NCBI GenBank assembly: GCA_964460435.1
Contig: CAYWRH010000004.1
Span: 10,009-74,008, forward strand
Source of the DNA: JAAZBV01 sp964460435
GTDB lineage: Bacteria; Desulfobacterota; DSM-4660; Desulfatiglandales; HGW-15
DNA length: 64,000 nt
Reading direction: 5' to 3'
Numbering within the stretch: the first letter of the stretch is position 1; every line of letters begins with the position of its first letter. This document shows positions 1 through 9,827 of the stretch, piece after piece. Position numbers and translations under genes: made by a program. The notes below the pieces were generated by a model, which searched no databases, had not been told where the DNA came from, and saw only the letters and a list, made by a program, of their open reading frames with translations.

Positions 1-851
1 TGGCCGCATATTACAGCCTGGGCCACCCCAGCACCTGTTATGGGATGGGTCTGCCCTGCGGCATCCCCAGCCAGCATAATATTATCTTTTACAATCTTTC
101 TCGGGAACTCAGCAGGTATCCATCCAGCATTGTACCCAGTTGCCTCACCTGTTATCCTGTTCCGCTCCTTTAATTTTGTCAAAAAGTAGTTAAGTAATTT
201 TCGGATATCGTCCGGGTTTGTTCCCTGTTTAATGCCAAGCCCCACATTGGCAACATCGCCCTTTGGAAAGAGCCATGCATAACCGCCAAAATATCTTTTA
301 TCAAAATAAACCTCTGTGCTATCTGTTGGTTCTATCAAAGCAACCCTTGCCTGCACAGCGGGGATAAGGTTCCTGTTTGTTGACCCTATCCATCTGCCAA
401 CCCTTGTATGTGGCCCGTCTGCACCGATAATAACATCTGCCTTTATCCGGATATGTTCATTTTTCTTCATTGCCATCACACAGCGGTTGTCATGTTCAAG
501 CACCCTGGCTTCTTTCCATATTTTAGCCCCGGCATCTTTTGCCTTTTGAGCCAGTGCCTGGTCAAAAATATTTCTGTTTATCATAAGGCCAGGTGCAGGG
601 GTTTCTATCATGGTATTATCAGGCAGGATACTCTTCATACTCTTTACATGCTGGACAATAAATTTCCGTTTACAATCCAGTTCTTTCAGAAGCTGTTTCG
701 GGATAAACTCTGCGCATCGAACAGGCTCGCCAATTACCCGCTTCCTCTCTATCATTAGTACATTGGCACCTGTTTGAGCCGCAGTCTGTGCGGCACAGCT
801 ACCCGCTGGTCCGGCCCCGACAATAAGGATATCGCACCTCTCCTCCTTCAT
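1..851 (-). CDS. Geranylgeranyl-reductase-family FAD oxidoreductase (partial, C-terminus outside window)
   Basis: About 283 N-terminal residues are visible. Translation of the minus strand gives a dinucleotide-binding GxGxxG (GAGPAG, residues 12-17) directly after the start. It is followed by an acidic FAD-ribose position (MIERK) and, near the window edge, the second FAD motif (NIMLAGDAAGQTHPITGAG). This arrangement is typical of geranylgeranyl reductase/GGR-like flavoproteins that reduce double bonds with FAD and NAD(P)H. The ATG overlaps the stop of the upstream lipoate-ligase-like gene as ATGA, so the two are probably co-translated. Because of that partner it may be a LipT-type flavoprotein of the sLpl(AB)-LipS lipoate pathway rather than an isoprenoid reductase; that is inference. 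Confidence 0.85.
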   Translation of the reverse strand, partial: MKEERCDILIVGAGPAGSCAAQTAAQTGANVLMIERKRVIGEPVRCAEFIPKQLLKELDCKRKFIVQHVKSMKSILPDNTMIETPAPGLMINRNIFDQALAQKAKDAGAKIWKEARVLEHDNRCVMAMKKNEHIRIKADVIIGADGPHTRVGRWIGSTNRNLIPAVQARVALIEPTDSTEVYFDKRYFGGYAWLFPKGDVANVGLGIKQGTNPDDIRKLLNYFLTKLKERNRITGEATGYNAGWIPAEFPRKIVKDNIMLAGDAAGQTHPITGAGVAQAVICG

Positions 852-2434
852 GCTGCCCCTCTGGCCCTGTATTTATCTACAACATCAAGGACTGTTTCAA
901 GCAGCGGGATATTTATATTGGTCTGGCTGTTAAAATCACCTTGATATGCCTCCTTTGCCTGATCCAGTTCATAGCAGGTGGTGTTATCAATATTAAGGAG
1001 TATTCCCGGAACGCCCGCCTTTTCAAAATCATCCACATGCTTTGTAAAAAAGGGCTGGCAGCAGCAGCCTATAAATGCCTTTTCATTGAGCTGCTTGAGC
1101 CTCTCAAGTTCGGATAAAAGGTCCTCAAAGCTGCTGACACATCGCACATCCATTTTTCTTTTCCATCCAAGGCCCCATGCTTCGCCAACAGTGCATGCGC
1201 CGCACCGGAGGCATTCCTTGGTATAACGAAGGTGACAGACAAGCTTTTTCGCACAGTAAGGAAGTAACAATACAGCGGGCCCTGCCGCTACTACATCCTT
1301 GAAGGAGCCGTTTGTGACCGATATCTGGTTGCACACCTCCAGGGGAATACCATATTCAGCGCCTATGGCTGCCTTTTGAATGGCTATCTCAAGGGGTTTA
1401 AAAAATTCCTCAGGGCTGATACCGGGTATGGTTATGCGGCCTTCTCTAAAAAAGCTGCTTACAATATTAAAAAGCCTGTCACGGGAAAAGGGTTTGCCCC
1501 TGAGCGCTGACTCAAGATCATACAGCGCCCTCACAGGAAATGAGAGAAAATCGCCTGTTATATAGATATCCTGAATCCTGTTCCGTGCCCTGTCCACAGC
1601 AATGGTAAAGCGCACAAGGCCGTGTTCAACCTTGTTTGCTGCCTGCAAGACCTCCTTGCTGAATGGTTTTGGTTTTACCCTCTCTATCCATTCAGGGGAT
1701 GAATAATATTTAACCTTTTCTTTGAAAATGGCTTGTTCCTCCCCTGTGAGCCCTGCTGGCACTAGTTTAATATCAAGGCATTCCTCAAAGCCTTTGATAA
1801 TGGCCCTTTTGATCTCTTCGGATGAGGGTGTGTGACCAAGCTCCCAGTTCAGGCAGGTAACCCGCTCCTTTACTGAGTCGATCTCCTTTGCCTTGAGTTT
1901 TTCAACAGGAATCTTCAGGCTTTTAAGCATGGTATCCACATCAAAGTCTACAAGCATAGTGCCCTGAAAAAAGAATGCCCTGTCAGACTCTGTCCCGCCT
2001 GTGCCTGATATCTTTCTGCCGTTTATCTCTATATCATTCCTGGGGCGAAATGAGGCATTAAGACCCATGTGCAAGAGCGCCTTTACTACCGGTTCACACA
2101 GCATCCTGAAAAGACGCTGGTTTGGCACCTCCATGTTGAAGAAATCCTTGTCACATATGATCTCCCAGCCTATCTGGTTTTCATCAAAAAAGATCGCCCC
2201 TCCGCCTGTGATGCGTCTGTTTATCTCTATACCATTTTCATGGCAGTATGATTCACGTATCTCCTCATTAACTGCCTGATGAAATCCTACAAGCACAGAA
2301 GGGGGTGAAAACTGTAAAAAACGTATGGTATCCGGGGTTCTTCGTTCCCCCTTTAGTTCAAGGAGTGTGTCGTCCATGGCCATATTCTGGCTAGCGGTCA
2401 TATGGCCGGTATCAAGCAATCTCCACTCTTTCAA
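848..2434 (-). CDS. Lipoate-protein ligase A/B-like protein fused to a DUF116-like cysteine-rich domain
   Basis: The protein has 528 aa. Residues 1-250 match the LplA catalytic fold: RRITGGGAIFFDE at 73-85 is the lipoyl-AMP binding loop, and NDIEINGRKISG carries the expected catalytic lysine at about 141. Residues 268-352 resemble the LplB/C-terminal lipoate ligase accessory domain (ITGDF motif). Residues 390-490 hold cysteines at 394, 400, 408, 411, 414, 457-459 and 487, a DUF116-like layout that could bind a metal or Fe-S cluster. LplA enzymes attach lipoate or octanoate to carrier proteins. The fused LplA-LplB order is like the sLpl(AB) ligases known from sulfur-oxidiser lipoate gene clusters. 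It is translationally coupled to the GGR-like gene. The exact substrate protein cannot be told from sequence. Confidence 0.85.
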   Translation of the reverse strand: MKEWRLLDTGHMTASQNMAMDDTLLELKGERRTPDTIRFLQFSPPSVLVGFHQAVNEEIRESYCHENGIEINRRITGGGAIFFDENQIGWEIICDKDFFNMEVPNQRLFRMLCEPVVKALLHMGLNASFRPRNDIEINGRKISGTGGTESDRAFFFQGTMLVDFDVDTMLKSLKIPVEKLKAKEIDSVKERVTCLNWELGHTPSSEEIKRAIIKGFEECLDIKLVPAGLTGEEQAIFKEKVKYYSSPEWIERVKPKPFSKEVLQAANKVEHGLVRFTIAVDRARNRIQDIYITGDFLSFPVRALYDLESALRGKPFSRDRLFNIVSSFFREGRITIPGISPEEFFKPLEIAIQKAAIGAEYGIPLEVCNQISVTNGSFKDVVAAGPAVLLLPYCAKKLVCHLRYTKECLRCGACTVGEAWGLGWKRKMDVRCVSSFEDLLSELERLKQLNEKAFIGCCCQPFFTKHVDDFEKAGVPGILLNIDNTTCYELDQAKEAYQGDFNSQTNINIPLLETVLDVVDKYRARGAA

Positions 2435-2504
2435 GAATTAGACTCCAAAAAAAGAAAGGGCATGAAAGCCATGCCCTTTTAAAATTATTGTAGGTTTAAT
2501 AATC

Positions 2505-3182
2505 TCAGGATGTTATAGTGGCCTTTGCCACTGCTATAGATGGGGAAGAGGGAAATTTTTCTATAAAATCCTTAAGTATCTCATTTGATTTTGCTGTATC
2601 CTTTTTAAGCCTGTATATCCTTGCAAGGCCAAGCATTGCCTGCTCTTTTGAATAGCCTTCCTTATCTTTTATCTTTTCAAGGGTGCTGATGGCCATATCA
2701 TAGTCACCCTTTTCTTCGTAGCATGTGGAAAGCGCCAGCAGGGCATATGAGTAATAGGGTTCAGAAGGTTTTTTATCCAGGTAATCCTGGTATTTTTTGA
2801 TGGCATCATCATATCTTTTTTCAATAAAATCTATGTGGGCCATCTGAGGAATGGTAAGAGGTGCGACCTTTGACATTTTAAATTCCGCAAGCACCTTCCC
2901 GAACTCTTCCCTGGATTTTGCATAGATTTCCTGTTTTTTTTCAGGGCTGATATTGCCTGATAATGCATAATATGCACGGTTATAGGCCTCCTGGGCCCTT
3001 GAGTTACGGTTTTTCAGATACATATTTCCGGCTGTAAACAGAATAATGATAGCAAGGATACAATAACCAGCGATCTCCATCTGTTTTTTATGCTCCCTTG
3101 CAAGGACAAGCATCCGGGCAGAGAAGGTCACAAACTCATCATTAGTTGATAACAGCTCTTTTCTTGATTTTTCCTTTGTCAT
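2505..3182 (-). CDS. YfgM-like TPR protein with N-terminal membrane anchor
   Basis: The chosen start (225 aa) has AGGGG six bases upstream; a longer upstream frame exists but lacks a ribosome site. After a charged N-terminus (about 35 residues) there is one hydrophobic segment (YCILAIIILFTAGNMYL). The rest is helical TPR-like repeats typical of ancillary SecYEG translocon/YfgM-type proteins, which face the periplasm and help folding. It stands alone between the lipoate-ligase-like gene and divergent purA. YfgM relatives usually neighbour BamB or hisS, which is not seen here, so the specific role is uncertain. Confidence 0.7.
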   Translation of the reverse strand: MTKEKSRKELLSTNDEFVTFSARMLVLAREHKKQMEIAGYCILAIIILFTAGNMYLKNRNSRAQEAYNRAYYALSGNISPEKKQEIYAKSREEFGKVLAEFKMSKVAPLTIPQMAHIDFIEKRYDDAIKKYQDYLDKKPSEPYYSYALLALSTCYEEKGDYDMAISTLEKIKDKEGYSKEQAMLGLARIYRLKKDTAKSNEILKDFIEKFPSSPSIAVAKATITS

Positions 3183-3295
3183 TTTACTACCCCTTTTTGG
3201 AAAGTGCCCAGATTGTCTAACAGACACCATATATTCAGTCAAGTGAAAAGATATTCACTGATCCTATACAAAATCAGTTTCAAAATTAATCAGGG

Positions 3296-3324
3296 TTGAC
3301 ACTTGGGGCAGGTAATTTTAGTAT
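3296..3324 (+). promoter_or_regulatory. Putative sigma70-type promoter of purA
   Basis: TTGACA at 3296-3301 is followed 17 bases later by TAGTAT at 3319-3324. It lies about 105 bases before the purA start, in the divergent gap with the TPR gene. No PurR-like operator was recognised. Confidence 0.5.
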
Positions 3325-3428
3325 AACATGCGGTTTTATGGCTGCAACTTGCTGCCGGTAAAAAAGGAAACAGATTACCGGGAGATGCTTCAGTATAAAG
3401 CGCAATAAATCATTTTCAGGAGAGACAT

Positions 3429-4733
3429 ATGTCAAATGTTGTGGTAGTTGGGGCACAGTGGGGTGATGAAGGAAAAGGCAAGGTTGTTGACCTGCTGGCA
3501 TCAAGGGCGGATATGGTGGTGCGATTCCAGGGAGGAAACAATGCAGGTCACACACTTGTTGTGAATGGCGTAAAGACCATATGCCACCTGATTCCTTCAG
3601 GCATCCTTCATAAAGAAAAAAAATGCCTGATTGGTAACGGTGTGGTGATAGACCCTGAGGTGCTCCTTGACGAAATAAAGATGCTAACATCAAAAGGGAT
3701 AGAGGTCTCACCTGAAAATCTCTCCATAAGCCAGAAGGCGCACCTTATAATGCCCTATCACAAGGCAATCGATATTGCGAGCGAAACGGCAAAGGGCGAT
3801 GACAAGATAGGCACAACAGGCCGCGGCATAGGCCCCTGTTATGAGGACAAGGCCGGAAGGCGCGGGGTAAGGGCCATTGACCTCCTTGATCCCGAGATAC
3901 TGGCAGATAAGATACGCGCCAACCTCAAGGAAAAGAATTTTCTCCTGACCAGGTTCTATGGAGCACCGGCACTTGAATTTGAGCCCATATACAGCAAATA
4001 TATGGAAATGGCAAAGATAATTAAGCCCTATATAGCAAATGTCTCTATCCTGGTGGATAAAGTCGCAGATAAAAATGGGAAAATACTCTTTGAAGGGGCG
4101 CAGGGCACACACCTTGATATTGACCACGGCACCTATCCGTTTGTCACATCATCAAACCCTGTATCAGGCGCAGCCTGTGCAGGTGTGGGTATTGGCCCTG
4201 ATAAACTTCATCATATCCTGGGTATTGTAAAGGCATATACAACAAGGGTTGGCTCCGGCCCATTTACTACAGAACTCAAGGATGAAACAGGCAACTATCT
4301 GCAGGAAAGGGGTGCGGAATTTGGCGCAACAACAGGCAGACGTCGCAGATGCGGCTGGCTTGACCTTGTCATGATGAAGGACTCCATAAGGTATAACGGG
4401 TTTACCAGCATAGGCATGACAAAGCTTGATGTGCTGACAGGCCTTGATACAATTAAGGCTTGTGTAGCATATGAGCTTGATGGCAAAAGGATAGATTACA
4501 TGCCTGCAAGCATCAAGGAGCTTGCAAGATGCACCCCTGTGTACGAAGAATTTAAAGGATGGAAAGGGGATATATCAAATGCAAGGGCCGTTGATGAACT
4601 TCCTGCAGAGGCAAAAAGATATTTAAGAAGGCTTGAAGAGATCATGAAGGTGCCCTTCTCCATCATCTCTGTGGGCCCCATGAGGGATCAGACAATAGAG
4701 GTCTGTGACCCGTTTGAAGGAAAAGGCGCATAG
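3429..4733 (+). CDS. purA: Adenylosuccinate synthetase
   Basis: PurA (434 aa, the normal length) joins IMP and aspartate using GTP to give adenylosuccinate, the first committed step to AMP. The N-terminal GTP-binding signature GAQWGDEGKGK begins at residue 8 and includes the catalytic Asp. The GNNAGHT loop and the C-terminal TTGRRRRCGWLD segment (IMP and aspartate binding) are intact. An AGGAGA site precedes the ATG. It is cytoplasmic and is followed after 108 bases by mnmG on the same strand. purB lies 32 kb away, so there is no purine operon here. Confidence 0.98.
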   Translation: MSNVVVVGAQWGDEGKGKVVDLLASRADMVVRFQGGNNAGHTLVVNGVKTICHLIPSGILHKEKKCLIGNGVVIDPEVLLDEIKMLTSKGIEVSPENLSISQKAHLIMPYHKAIDIASETAKGDDKIGTTGRGIGPCYEDKAGRRGVRAIDLLDPEILADKIRANLKEKNFLLTRFYGAPALEFEPIYSKYMEMAKIIKPYIANVSILVDKVADKNGKILFEGAQGTHLDIDHGTYPFVTSSNPVSGAACAGVGIGPDKLHHILGIVKAYTTRVGSGPFTTELKDETGNYLQERGAEFGATTGRRRRCGWLDLVMMKDSIRYNGFTSIGMTKLDVLTGLDTIKACVAYELDGKRIDYMPASIKELARCTPVYEEFKGWKGDISNARAVDELPAEAKRYLRRLEEIMKVPFSIISVGPMRDQTIEVCDPFEGKGA

Positions 4734-4841
4734 CGCAAGGGGTAATAGAGAGACGCCGGGCGCTTGGCGCTCTGCTTTCCTTGCCCTGTGCCATTTCCCA
4801 TTAATCCGATTTAACATGTAGAGCATATTGAATTAAAACCC

Positions 4842-6722
4842 ATGTCTACCTATAGCAAACAATACGACATCATTGTTGTCGGCGCAGGCCACGCAGGTTG
4901 TGAGGCTGCACTTGCTGCCTCCCGCATGGGCCATCCTACCCTCCTTATTACAGTAAACCTTGACCATATTGCTGCCATGAGCTGCAACCCTGCCATAGGT
5001 GGCCTTGCAAAGGGGCACCTGGTTAAGGAGATAGATGCACTTGGCGGGGAGATGGCAAAAAATACCGATGCCACTGCCATACAGTTCAGGCGTCTTAACA
5101 CCAGAAAGGGGGTTGCGGTACAGGGCTCAAGGACGCAGAATGACCGTGACCTCTACAGAAAACGGATGAAATCTGTTGTGGAGGCACAAGTTAACCTTGA
5201 TATCAGGCAGGCAATGGTGGAGCGACTTCTTGTGGATAATGGCACTGTGTATGGTGTAGAGACCATGATCCATGAGCGGTTTTTATCAAAGGCCGTAATC
5301 CTTACCACAGGCACATCGCTCCGCGGATTGATACATGTGGGGCTTGACCACTTCCCTGCAGGCAGAATGGGTGACCCTGCAGCCGAGGGGCTTTCCAGGC
5401 ATCTCGCTGAACTGGGGTTTGAGATAGGAAGGCTCAAGACAGGCACTACACCAAGGCTCAACAGCCGCACAATTGACTATTCCGGCCTTGAAAGGCAGGA
5501 TGGGGATAAAGAGATAAGGCCTTTTTCATTTACTACAAGCAAGATCACGCTGCCCCAGCTCCCATGCTACATAACCTATACAAATGAAAAGACCCATGAT
5601 GCCATCAGGGCCGGGCTTGATAAGTCGCCCCTATACAGCGGCATCATAGAGGGTGTTGGCGCAAGATACTGCCCCTCTATAGAAGACAAGGTTGTCCGCT
5701 TTGCCGAAAGAGAAAGGCACCAGATATTTCTTGAACCTGAAGGGCTTGAGACAAACGAGGTCTATCCGAACGGTATGGCAACAAGCCTGCCTGTGGATGT
5801 GCAGGAGCAGATGGTCAGGTCTATACCCGGCCTTGAAAGGGCAGAGATATTAAGGCCCGGTTATGCTATTGAGTATGACTATGTGAATCCGATCCAGCTT
5901 AAACCCACACAGGAGACAAAACTCATTAAAAACCTGTACCATGCAGGCCAGATAAACGGCACATCAGGTTATGAAGAGGCAGCAGCCCAGGGTATGCTGG
6001 CAGGTATTAATGCGGCATTAAAGATCAGGGGAGAGGAGCCTCTTATACTTTCAAGGGGGGAGGCCTATACGGGTGTGCTGATAGATGACCTTGTCACAAA
6101 GGGCACAAAGGAGCCCTACCGCATGTTTACATCAAGGGCAGAGTACAGGCTGCTTTTAAGAGAAGACAATGCGGATGCCAGGCTCAGAAAAATCGGTTAT
6201 GAGCTGGGTCTAGTGCCTGAAGAGGTGTACAGGGAATTTCTTGATAAGATGTCGCATATTGAGAGGCTTGAAAGGAGGCTTAATGAGATCAGGATCATGC
6301 CTGATGCCTCTACTCTTGATAAACTAAAGGATATGGGCACATCGCCAATAAAAAATCCCTTAACCCTTGCGCAGCTCTTGAGAAGAAGCGAGCTCTTTTA
6401 TGAAGACCTCTTTATCTTTGCCCCTGAACTGGCAAATGAGAGCGCTGTCATATATGAAGAGGTTGAGACAAGGATAAAGTATGAAGGGTATATCAACCGC
6501 CAGCAGGAGTATGTTGAAAAATCCAAACGCATGGAAGAGGCAGCTATACCTTCTGACATCAATTATGATGAGGTTTATGGCCTGACAAGGGAGGTAAGGG
6601 AAAAACTCCATAAAATCAGGCCAGTCAACCTTGGACAGGCATCAAGGATTTCAGGGGTGACCCCTGCCGCTATCATGGCCCTCCAGGTGCACTTCAAGAG
6701 GATCAGGCAGGCTAAAGACTGA
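4842..6722 (+). CDS. mnmG: tRNA uridine-5-carboxymethylaminomethyl(34) synthesis enzyme MnmG (GidA)
   Basis: The protein is 626 aa, close to the usual 629. The FAD-binding motif GAGHAGCEAA begins at about residue 13, and the family signatures NPAIGGLAKGHL, ARYCPSIEDKVVRF and QINGTSGYEEAAAQG are all present. MnmG acts with MnmE to modify U34 of tRNAs decoding split codon boxes, using FAD, NADH and a folate one-carbon unit. The C-terminal MnmE-binding helices (about 550-626) look complete. It follows purA and ends before a hairpin terminator. The ribosome site is weak. Confidence 0.98.
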   Translation: MSTYSKQYDIIVVGAGHAGCEAALAASRMGHPTLLITVNLDHIAAMSCNPAIGGLAKGHLVKEIDALGGEMAKNTDATAIQFRRLNTRKGVAVQGSRTQNDRDLYRKRMKSVVEAQVNLDIRQAMVERLLVDNGTVYGVETMIHERFLSKAVILTTGTSLRGLIHVGLDHFPAGRMGDPAAEGLSRHLAELGFEIGRLKTGTTPRLNSRTIDYSGLERQDGDKEIRPFSFTTSKITLPQLPCYITYTNEKTHDAIRAGLDKSPLYSGIIEGVGARYCPSIEDKVVRFAERERHQIFLEPEGLETNEVYPNGMATSLPVDVQEQMVRSIPGLERAEILRPGYAIEYDYVNPIQLKPTQETKLIKNLYHAGQINGTSGYEEAAAQGMLAGINAALKIRGEEPLILSRGEAYTGVLIDDLVTKGTKEPYRMFTSRAEYRLLLREDNADARLRKIGYELGLVPEEVYREFLDKMSHIERLERRLNEIRIMPDASTLDKLKDMGTSPIKNPLTLAQLLRRSELFYEDLFIFAPELANESAVIYEEVETRIKYEGYINRQQEYVEKSKRMEEAAIPSDINYDEVYGLTREVREKLHKIRPVNLGQASRISGVTPAAIMALQVHFKRIRQAKD

Positions 6723-6896
6723 CTAACTCAAAAAGGTGTCAAATATTTTTGTACACATTTTTATTAATCCTAAATTAACATCAATTTATAACAATATTGA
6801 TTAACACTATTTCCAGAAAAAATAGAAAAGATCTTTAAGTTTTCCCGGGTTATGCCGATAAGTAAGGCAGAGGGTTTGATACTCTTTTCTCCTATA

Positions 6897-6938
6897 ACCC
6901 CCCGCTGCTTTTTACGGGTCGGGGGGTCTCCTTTTTTA
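6897..6938 (+). terminator. Rho-independent terminator after mnmG
   Basis: An eight-base perfect stem (6897-6904 with 6920-6927, C/G-rich) with a 15-base loop is followed by a T-rich run at 6932-6937. It lies between convergent mnmG and the GH3 gene and could serve both, but the T-run favours the plus strand. Confidence 0.75.
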
Positions 6939-6948
6939 GGGCAATTAA

Positions 6949-9597
6949 TTATTCCCGTTCACTCATTATTATCTTTTCCCCTGCTGTAACTGTTGCCGTT
7001 ATACCAGATGCAGAACTACCCCCCACCATAACTGTGAAATTCCCGGCCTCAATAATGCGCTGCGCATTATCATCATACAGGGCAAAATCATCAGGCTTTA
7101 ATGAAAAGGTTATGTTTCGCTTTTCACCGGCCTTTAGTTCCACCCTTTTGAATGCCTTCAGGGATTTAAAGGGTATTGGGAATGAGGCGCTGTTATCTGT
7201 TATATAAACCTGAACAACCTCCGCTCCATCCCTGGTTGATCTATTTTTTAGATCAACAGAAAGGATGACATCCCTCTCTTTGGTTATCTCACCCGATACC
7301 AGTCTGATATTTGAGTACTCAAAGGTTGAATAGCTCAATCCGTGGCCGAATGGATAGAGGGCTTCGCCCTCAAAATACCTGTAGGTGCGACCGGCCATTG
7401 AATAATCCTCATATGGGGGCAGCTGTTCCTCTGATTTGTAGAAGGTGACAGGCAGTCGGCCCGATGGATTATAGTTGCCGAATATGATATCTGCTATTGC
7501 CTCTCCGCCCGCCTGACCCGGATACCATGCCTGTATTATGGCAGGGACATTTTCTTGCTCCCAGACAAAGGATACTGCGCTCCCGCTCATGTTCACAAAT
7601 ACAACCGGTTTATTGAGTTTCATCAGGGCCTTCAGCATATCTGTCTGGGCAACAGGCAGAGATATCTTTGTCCTGTCGCCCCGATAAAACCCCTCAAACT
7701 TTACATCCTCTCCCATCTCCTCCCCTTCTAGACGCGGGGTTATGCCGCCCGCAAAGATTATCGCATCCGCATCGGAGGCGGTTTTCATTGCCTCTTCAAA
7801 GAGGTCATAGCCAGGTTCATGCCACCCGAACATCACCTGTGCATTGTTGCTCCCGTCATAATATTCAAGCTTAAAGGGATAAAGCTTGCCTGCTGTAAGC
7901 TCCACCTCACATACTGTTGTCTTCTTGCCCCTGCTTGACCATGAGTCAATAACAGGCTTGTCTTCAAGATAGAGCCTGTAACCGTCATCACCGGTTATTC
8001 CAATATAGTATTTTCCGGTTTTATCCGGTTTGATGTTTCCCTCAAACCGAATGGCGAAATTATCTACCGGCATCCCCTTAAGGGGAGCGCCATATGAGTA
8101 CTCCTTGTTTATCCCCTGTTCGGTTACAACCCTGAAAGGCTCCCCGCTGAATTCCGTGTTGGAGTAATAGGATGCCTTTATCCCCTTTTTGTCATTTACA
8201 GAAAATGCCTCCTCTGGTATGGGCTTTAGCCGGTATTTTTCGCCAAGATAGTTAACTCCCAGGGCATATGTGACTGTTGCTGATGCGGGAAGCACCTTTT
8301 TTACGCCGGTAAAAACCGTGGAATATTCTATTGGCGTGCCATTGTAATTACCCAGCAGCACCTCATAGTCATCCGCATTCGGGCCAATAACTGCAACCTT
8401 TTTAAGCTGTTTAGATAAAGGCAGGATGGAGTTTGCATTTTTTAGAAGAACTATTGACTGCCTTGCGGTTTCAAGCGCTAGGGCAGTGTGTTCAGGGGCA
8501 TTGTTTTTTTCATAGGGTATCTGCGCATAGGGAACAGTCTCTGGCGGGTCAAACATCCCAAGCTTGAAACGGGTATTTAATAAGCGCCTTAAGGCTGTGT
8601 TTATCTCTTCCTCTGTTACAAGGCCCTGTTTAACAGCATCCTTTAAAGCGGGTTCACCCCATCCGCACCTGACATCTGTGCCGCTTTTAATGGCAATGGC
8701 TGCTGCCTCAGGGGCGGTTTTAACGATCTTGTGGTTCATAAAGATATCCTCTATGGCCCCGCAGTCTGAGACAATATGGCCATCAAACCCCCATTTTTCC
8801 CTGAGGATATCCTTTAAAAGCCTGTTGCTCCCGCAGCATGCATCCCCCTCATACCGGTTATAGGCGCACATGACCGCCTCTACCTCTGCCTCTGTAACAA
8901 GCGCCTTGAAGGCAGGAAGGTATGTCTCCCACAGATCCCTTTTACTAACTGTTATATCAAACTCGTGCCTGAGGTGCTCTGGCCCGCTGTGTACGGCAAA
9001 ATGTTTTGCGCAGGCAGCAGCCTTCATAAATTTCGGGTCATCTCCCTGAAGTCCCTTTACAAATTCAACACCTATACGCGAGGTAAGATAGGGGTCTTCG
9101 CCATAGGTCTCCTGCCCTCTTCCCCATCTCGGGTCGCGGAATATGTTTATATTGGGGGACCAGAATGTAAGCCCCTTGTACCTTCCATGATCACCATTTC
9201 TGAATGCCTCGTGGTGTTTTGCCCTGGCCTCTGTGGATATCACATCAGCGACCTCATGTATAAGCTCTGTATTCCATGTGGCTGCAAGGCCAATGGCCTG
9301 GGGAAATACCGTGGCATTGCCTGCCCTTGCAACGCCATGCAGCGCCTCATTCCACCATTCATAGGCAGGTATCCCCAGCCTCTCAACAGCCGGAGAGGTA
9401 TTTGTAAGCTGTGAGACCTTTTCATCAAGGGTCATCCGGTTAAGGAGGTCATTGATCCTGGTTTCGATTGGGAGGTCTGGATTCTGGAATGTAAATTGAT
9501 AGGCCTTTTGCTCACCTGCCTCCCTCTTCTCAGTGCATGAAAATAAGATCACCGGAAAAATGGAATATATAATTAAGCTTAAATAGTATCGCCTCAT
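6949..9597 (-). CDS. Glycoside hydrolase family 3 lipoprotein with PA14 domain (beta-xylosidase/beta-glucosidase type)
   Basis: An 882-aa lipoprotein: hydrophobic signal followed by lipobox LFSC (Cys21). The GH3 N-terminal barrel starts at about 45 (LTNTSPAVERLG, then YEWWNEALHGVA). The catalytic nucleophile Asp lies at about 278 in HIVSDCGAIED. The second GH3 sandwich domain is interrupted by a PA14 domain (about 470-600, with TGDDGYRLYLEDK). The C-terminal fibronectin-III-like domain ends the protein. The WWNEALHG form is typical of the plant xylosidase-like GH3 branch, so xylo-oligosaccharides are a reasonable guess, but specificity in GH3 is not readable from motifs. It probably sits on the periplasmic or outer-membrane face. 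AGAGGGG precedes the ATG. No transporter is adjacent. Confidence 0.93.
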   Translation of the reverse strand: MRRYYLSLIIYSIFPVILFSCTEKREAGEQKAYQFTFQNPDLPIETRINDLLNRMTLDEKVSQLTNTSPAVERLGIPAYEWWNEALHGVARAGNATVFPQAIGLAATWNTELIHEVADVISTEARAKHHEAFRNGDHGRYKGLTFWSPNINIFRDPRWGRGQETYGEDPYLTSRIGVEFVKGLQGDDPKFMKAAACAKHFAVHSGPEHLRHEFDITVSKRDLWETYLPAFKALVTEAEVEAVMCAYNRYEGDACCGSNRLLKDILREKWGFDGHIVSDCGAIEDIFMNHKIVKTAPEAAAIAIKSGTDVRCGWGEPALKDAVKQGLVTEEEINTALRRLLNTRFKLGMFDPPETVPYAQIPYEKNNAPEHTALALETARQSIVLLKNANSILPLSKQLKKVAVIGPNADDYEVLLGNYNGTPIEYSTVFTGVKKVLPASATVTYALGVNYLGEKYRLKPIPEEAFSVNDKKGIKASYYSNTEFSGEPFRVVTEQGINKEYSYGAPLKGMPVDNFAIRFEGNIKPDKTGKYYIGITGDDGYRLYLEDKPVIDSWSSRGKKTTVCEVELTAGKLYPFKLEYYDGSNNAQVMFGWHEPGYDLFEEAMKTASDADAIIFAGGITPRLEGEEMGEDVKFEGFYRGDRTKISLPVAQTDMLKALMKLNKPVVFVNMSGSAVSFVWEQENVPAIIQAWYPGQAGGEAIADIIFGNYNPSGRLPVTFYKSEEQLPPYEDYSMAGRTYRYFEGEALYPFGHGLSYSTFEYSNIRLVSGEITKERDVILSVDLKNRSTRDGAEVVQVYITDNSASFPIPFKSLKAFKRVELKAGEKRNITFSLKPDDFALYDDNAQRIIEAGNFTVMVGGSSASGITATVTAGEKIIMSERE

Positions 9598-9827
9598 GTT
9601 AGCCCCTCTTTTTTAGAAATGATCCTTAACATATAAAACCCACTCTAAAAACACTTTAGAGTAAAATACCTAAATCTTTATGGTTCCAAACCGCTGGTAT
9701 GGTTTTAGTAGATTTTTTGTCTTTGGACAAGATTATACTTTGTGCCATTTCTACTTGATTTGCGGCCAAGAATAGGTTTATACCCCGGGTAAGAATCAAA
9801 AGGAGATGTTTTATAAGATAAACAGAC

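Noticed and set aside
408..758. Plus-strand frame inside the first flavoprotein gene
   Set aside because: It is antisense to a clearly conserved FAD protein, has no ribosome site and no recognisable family.
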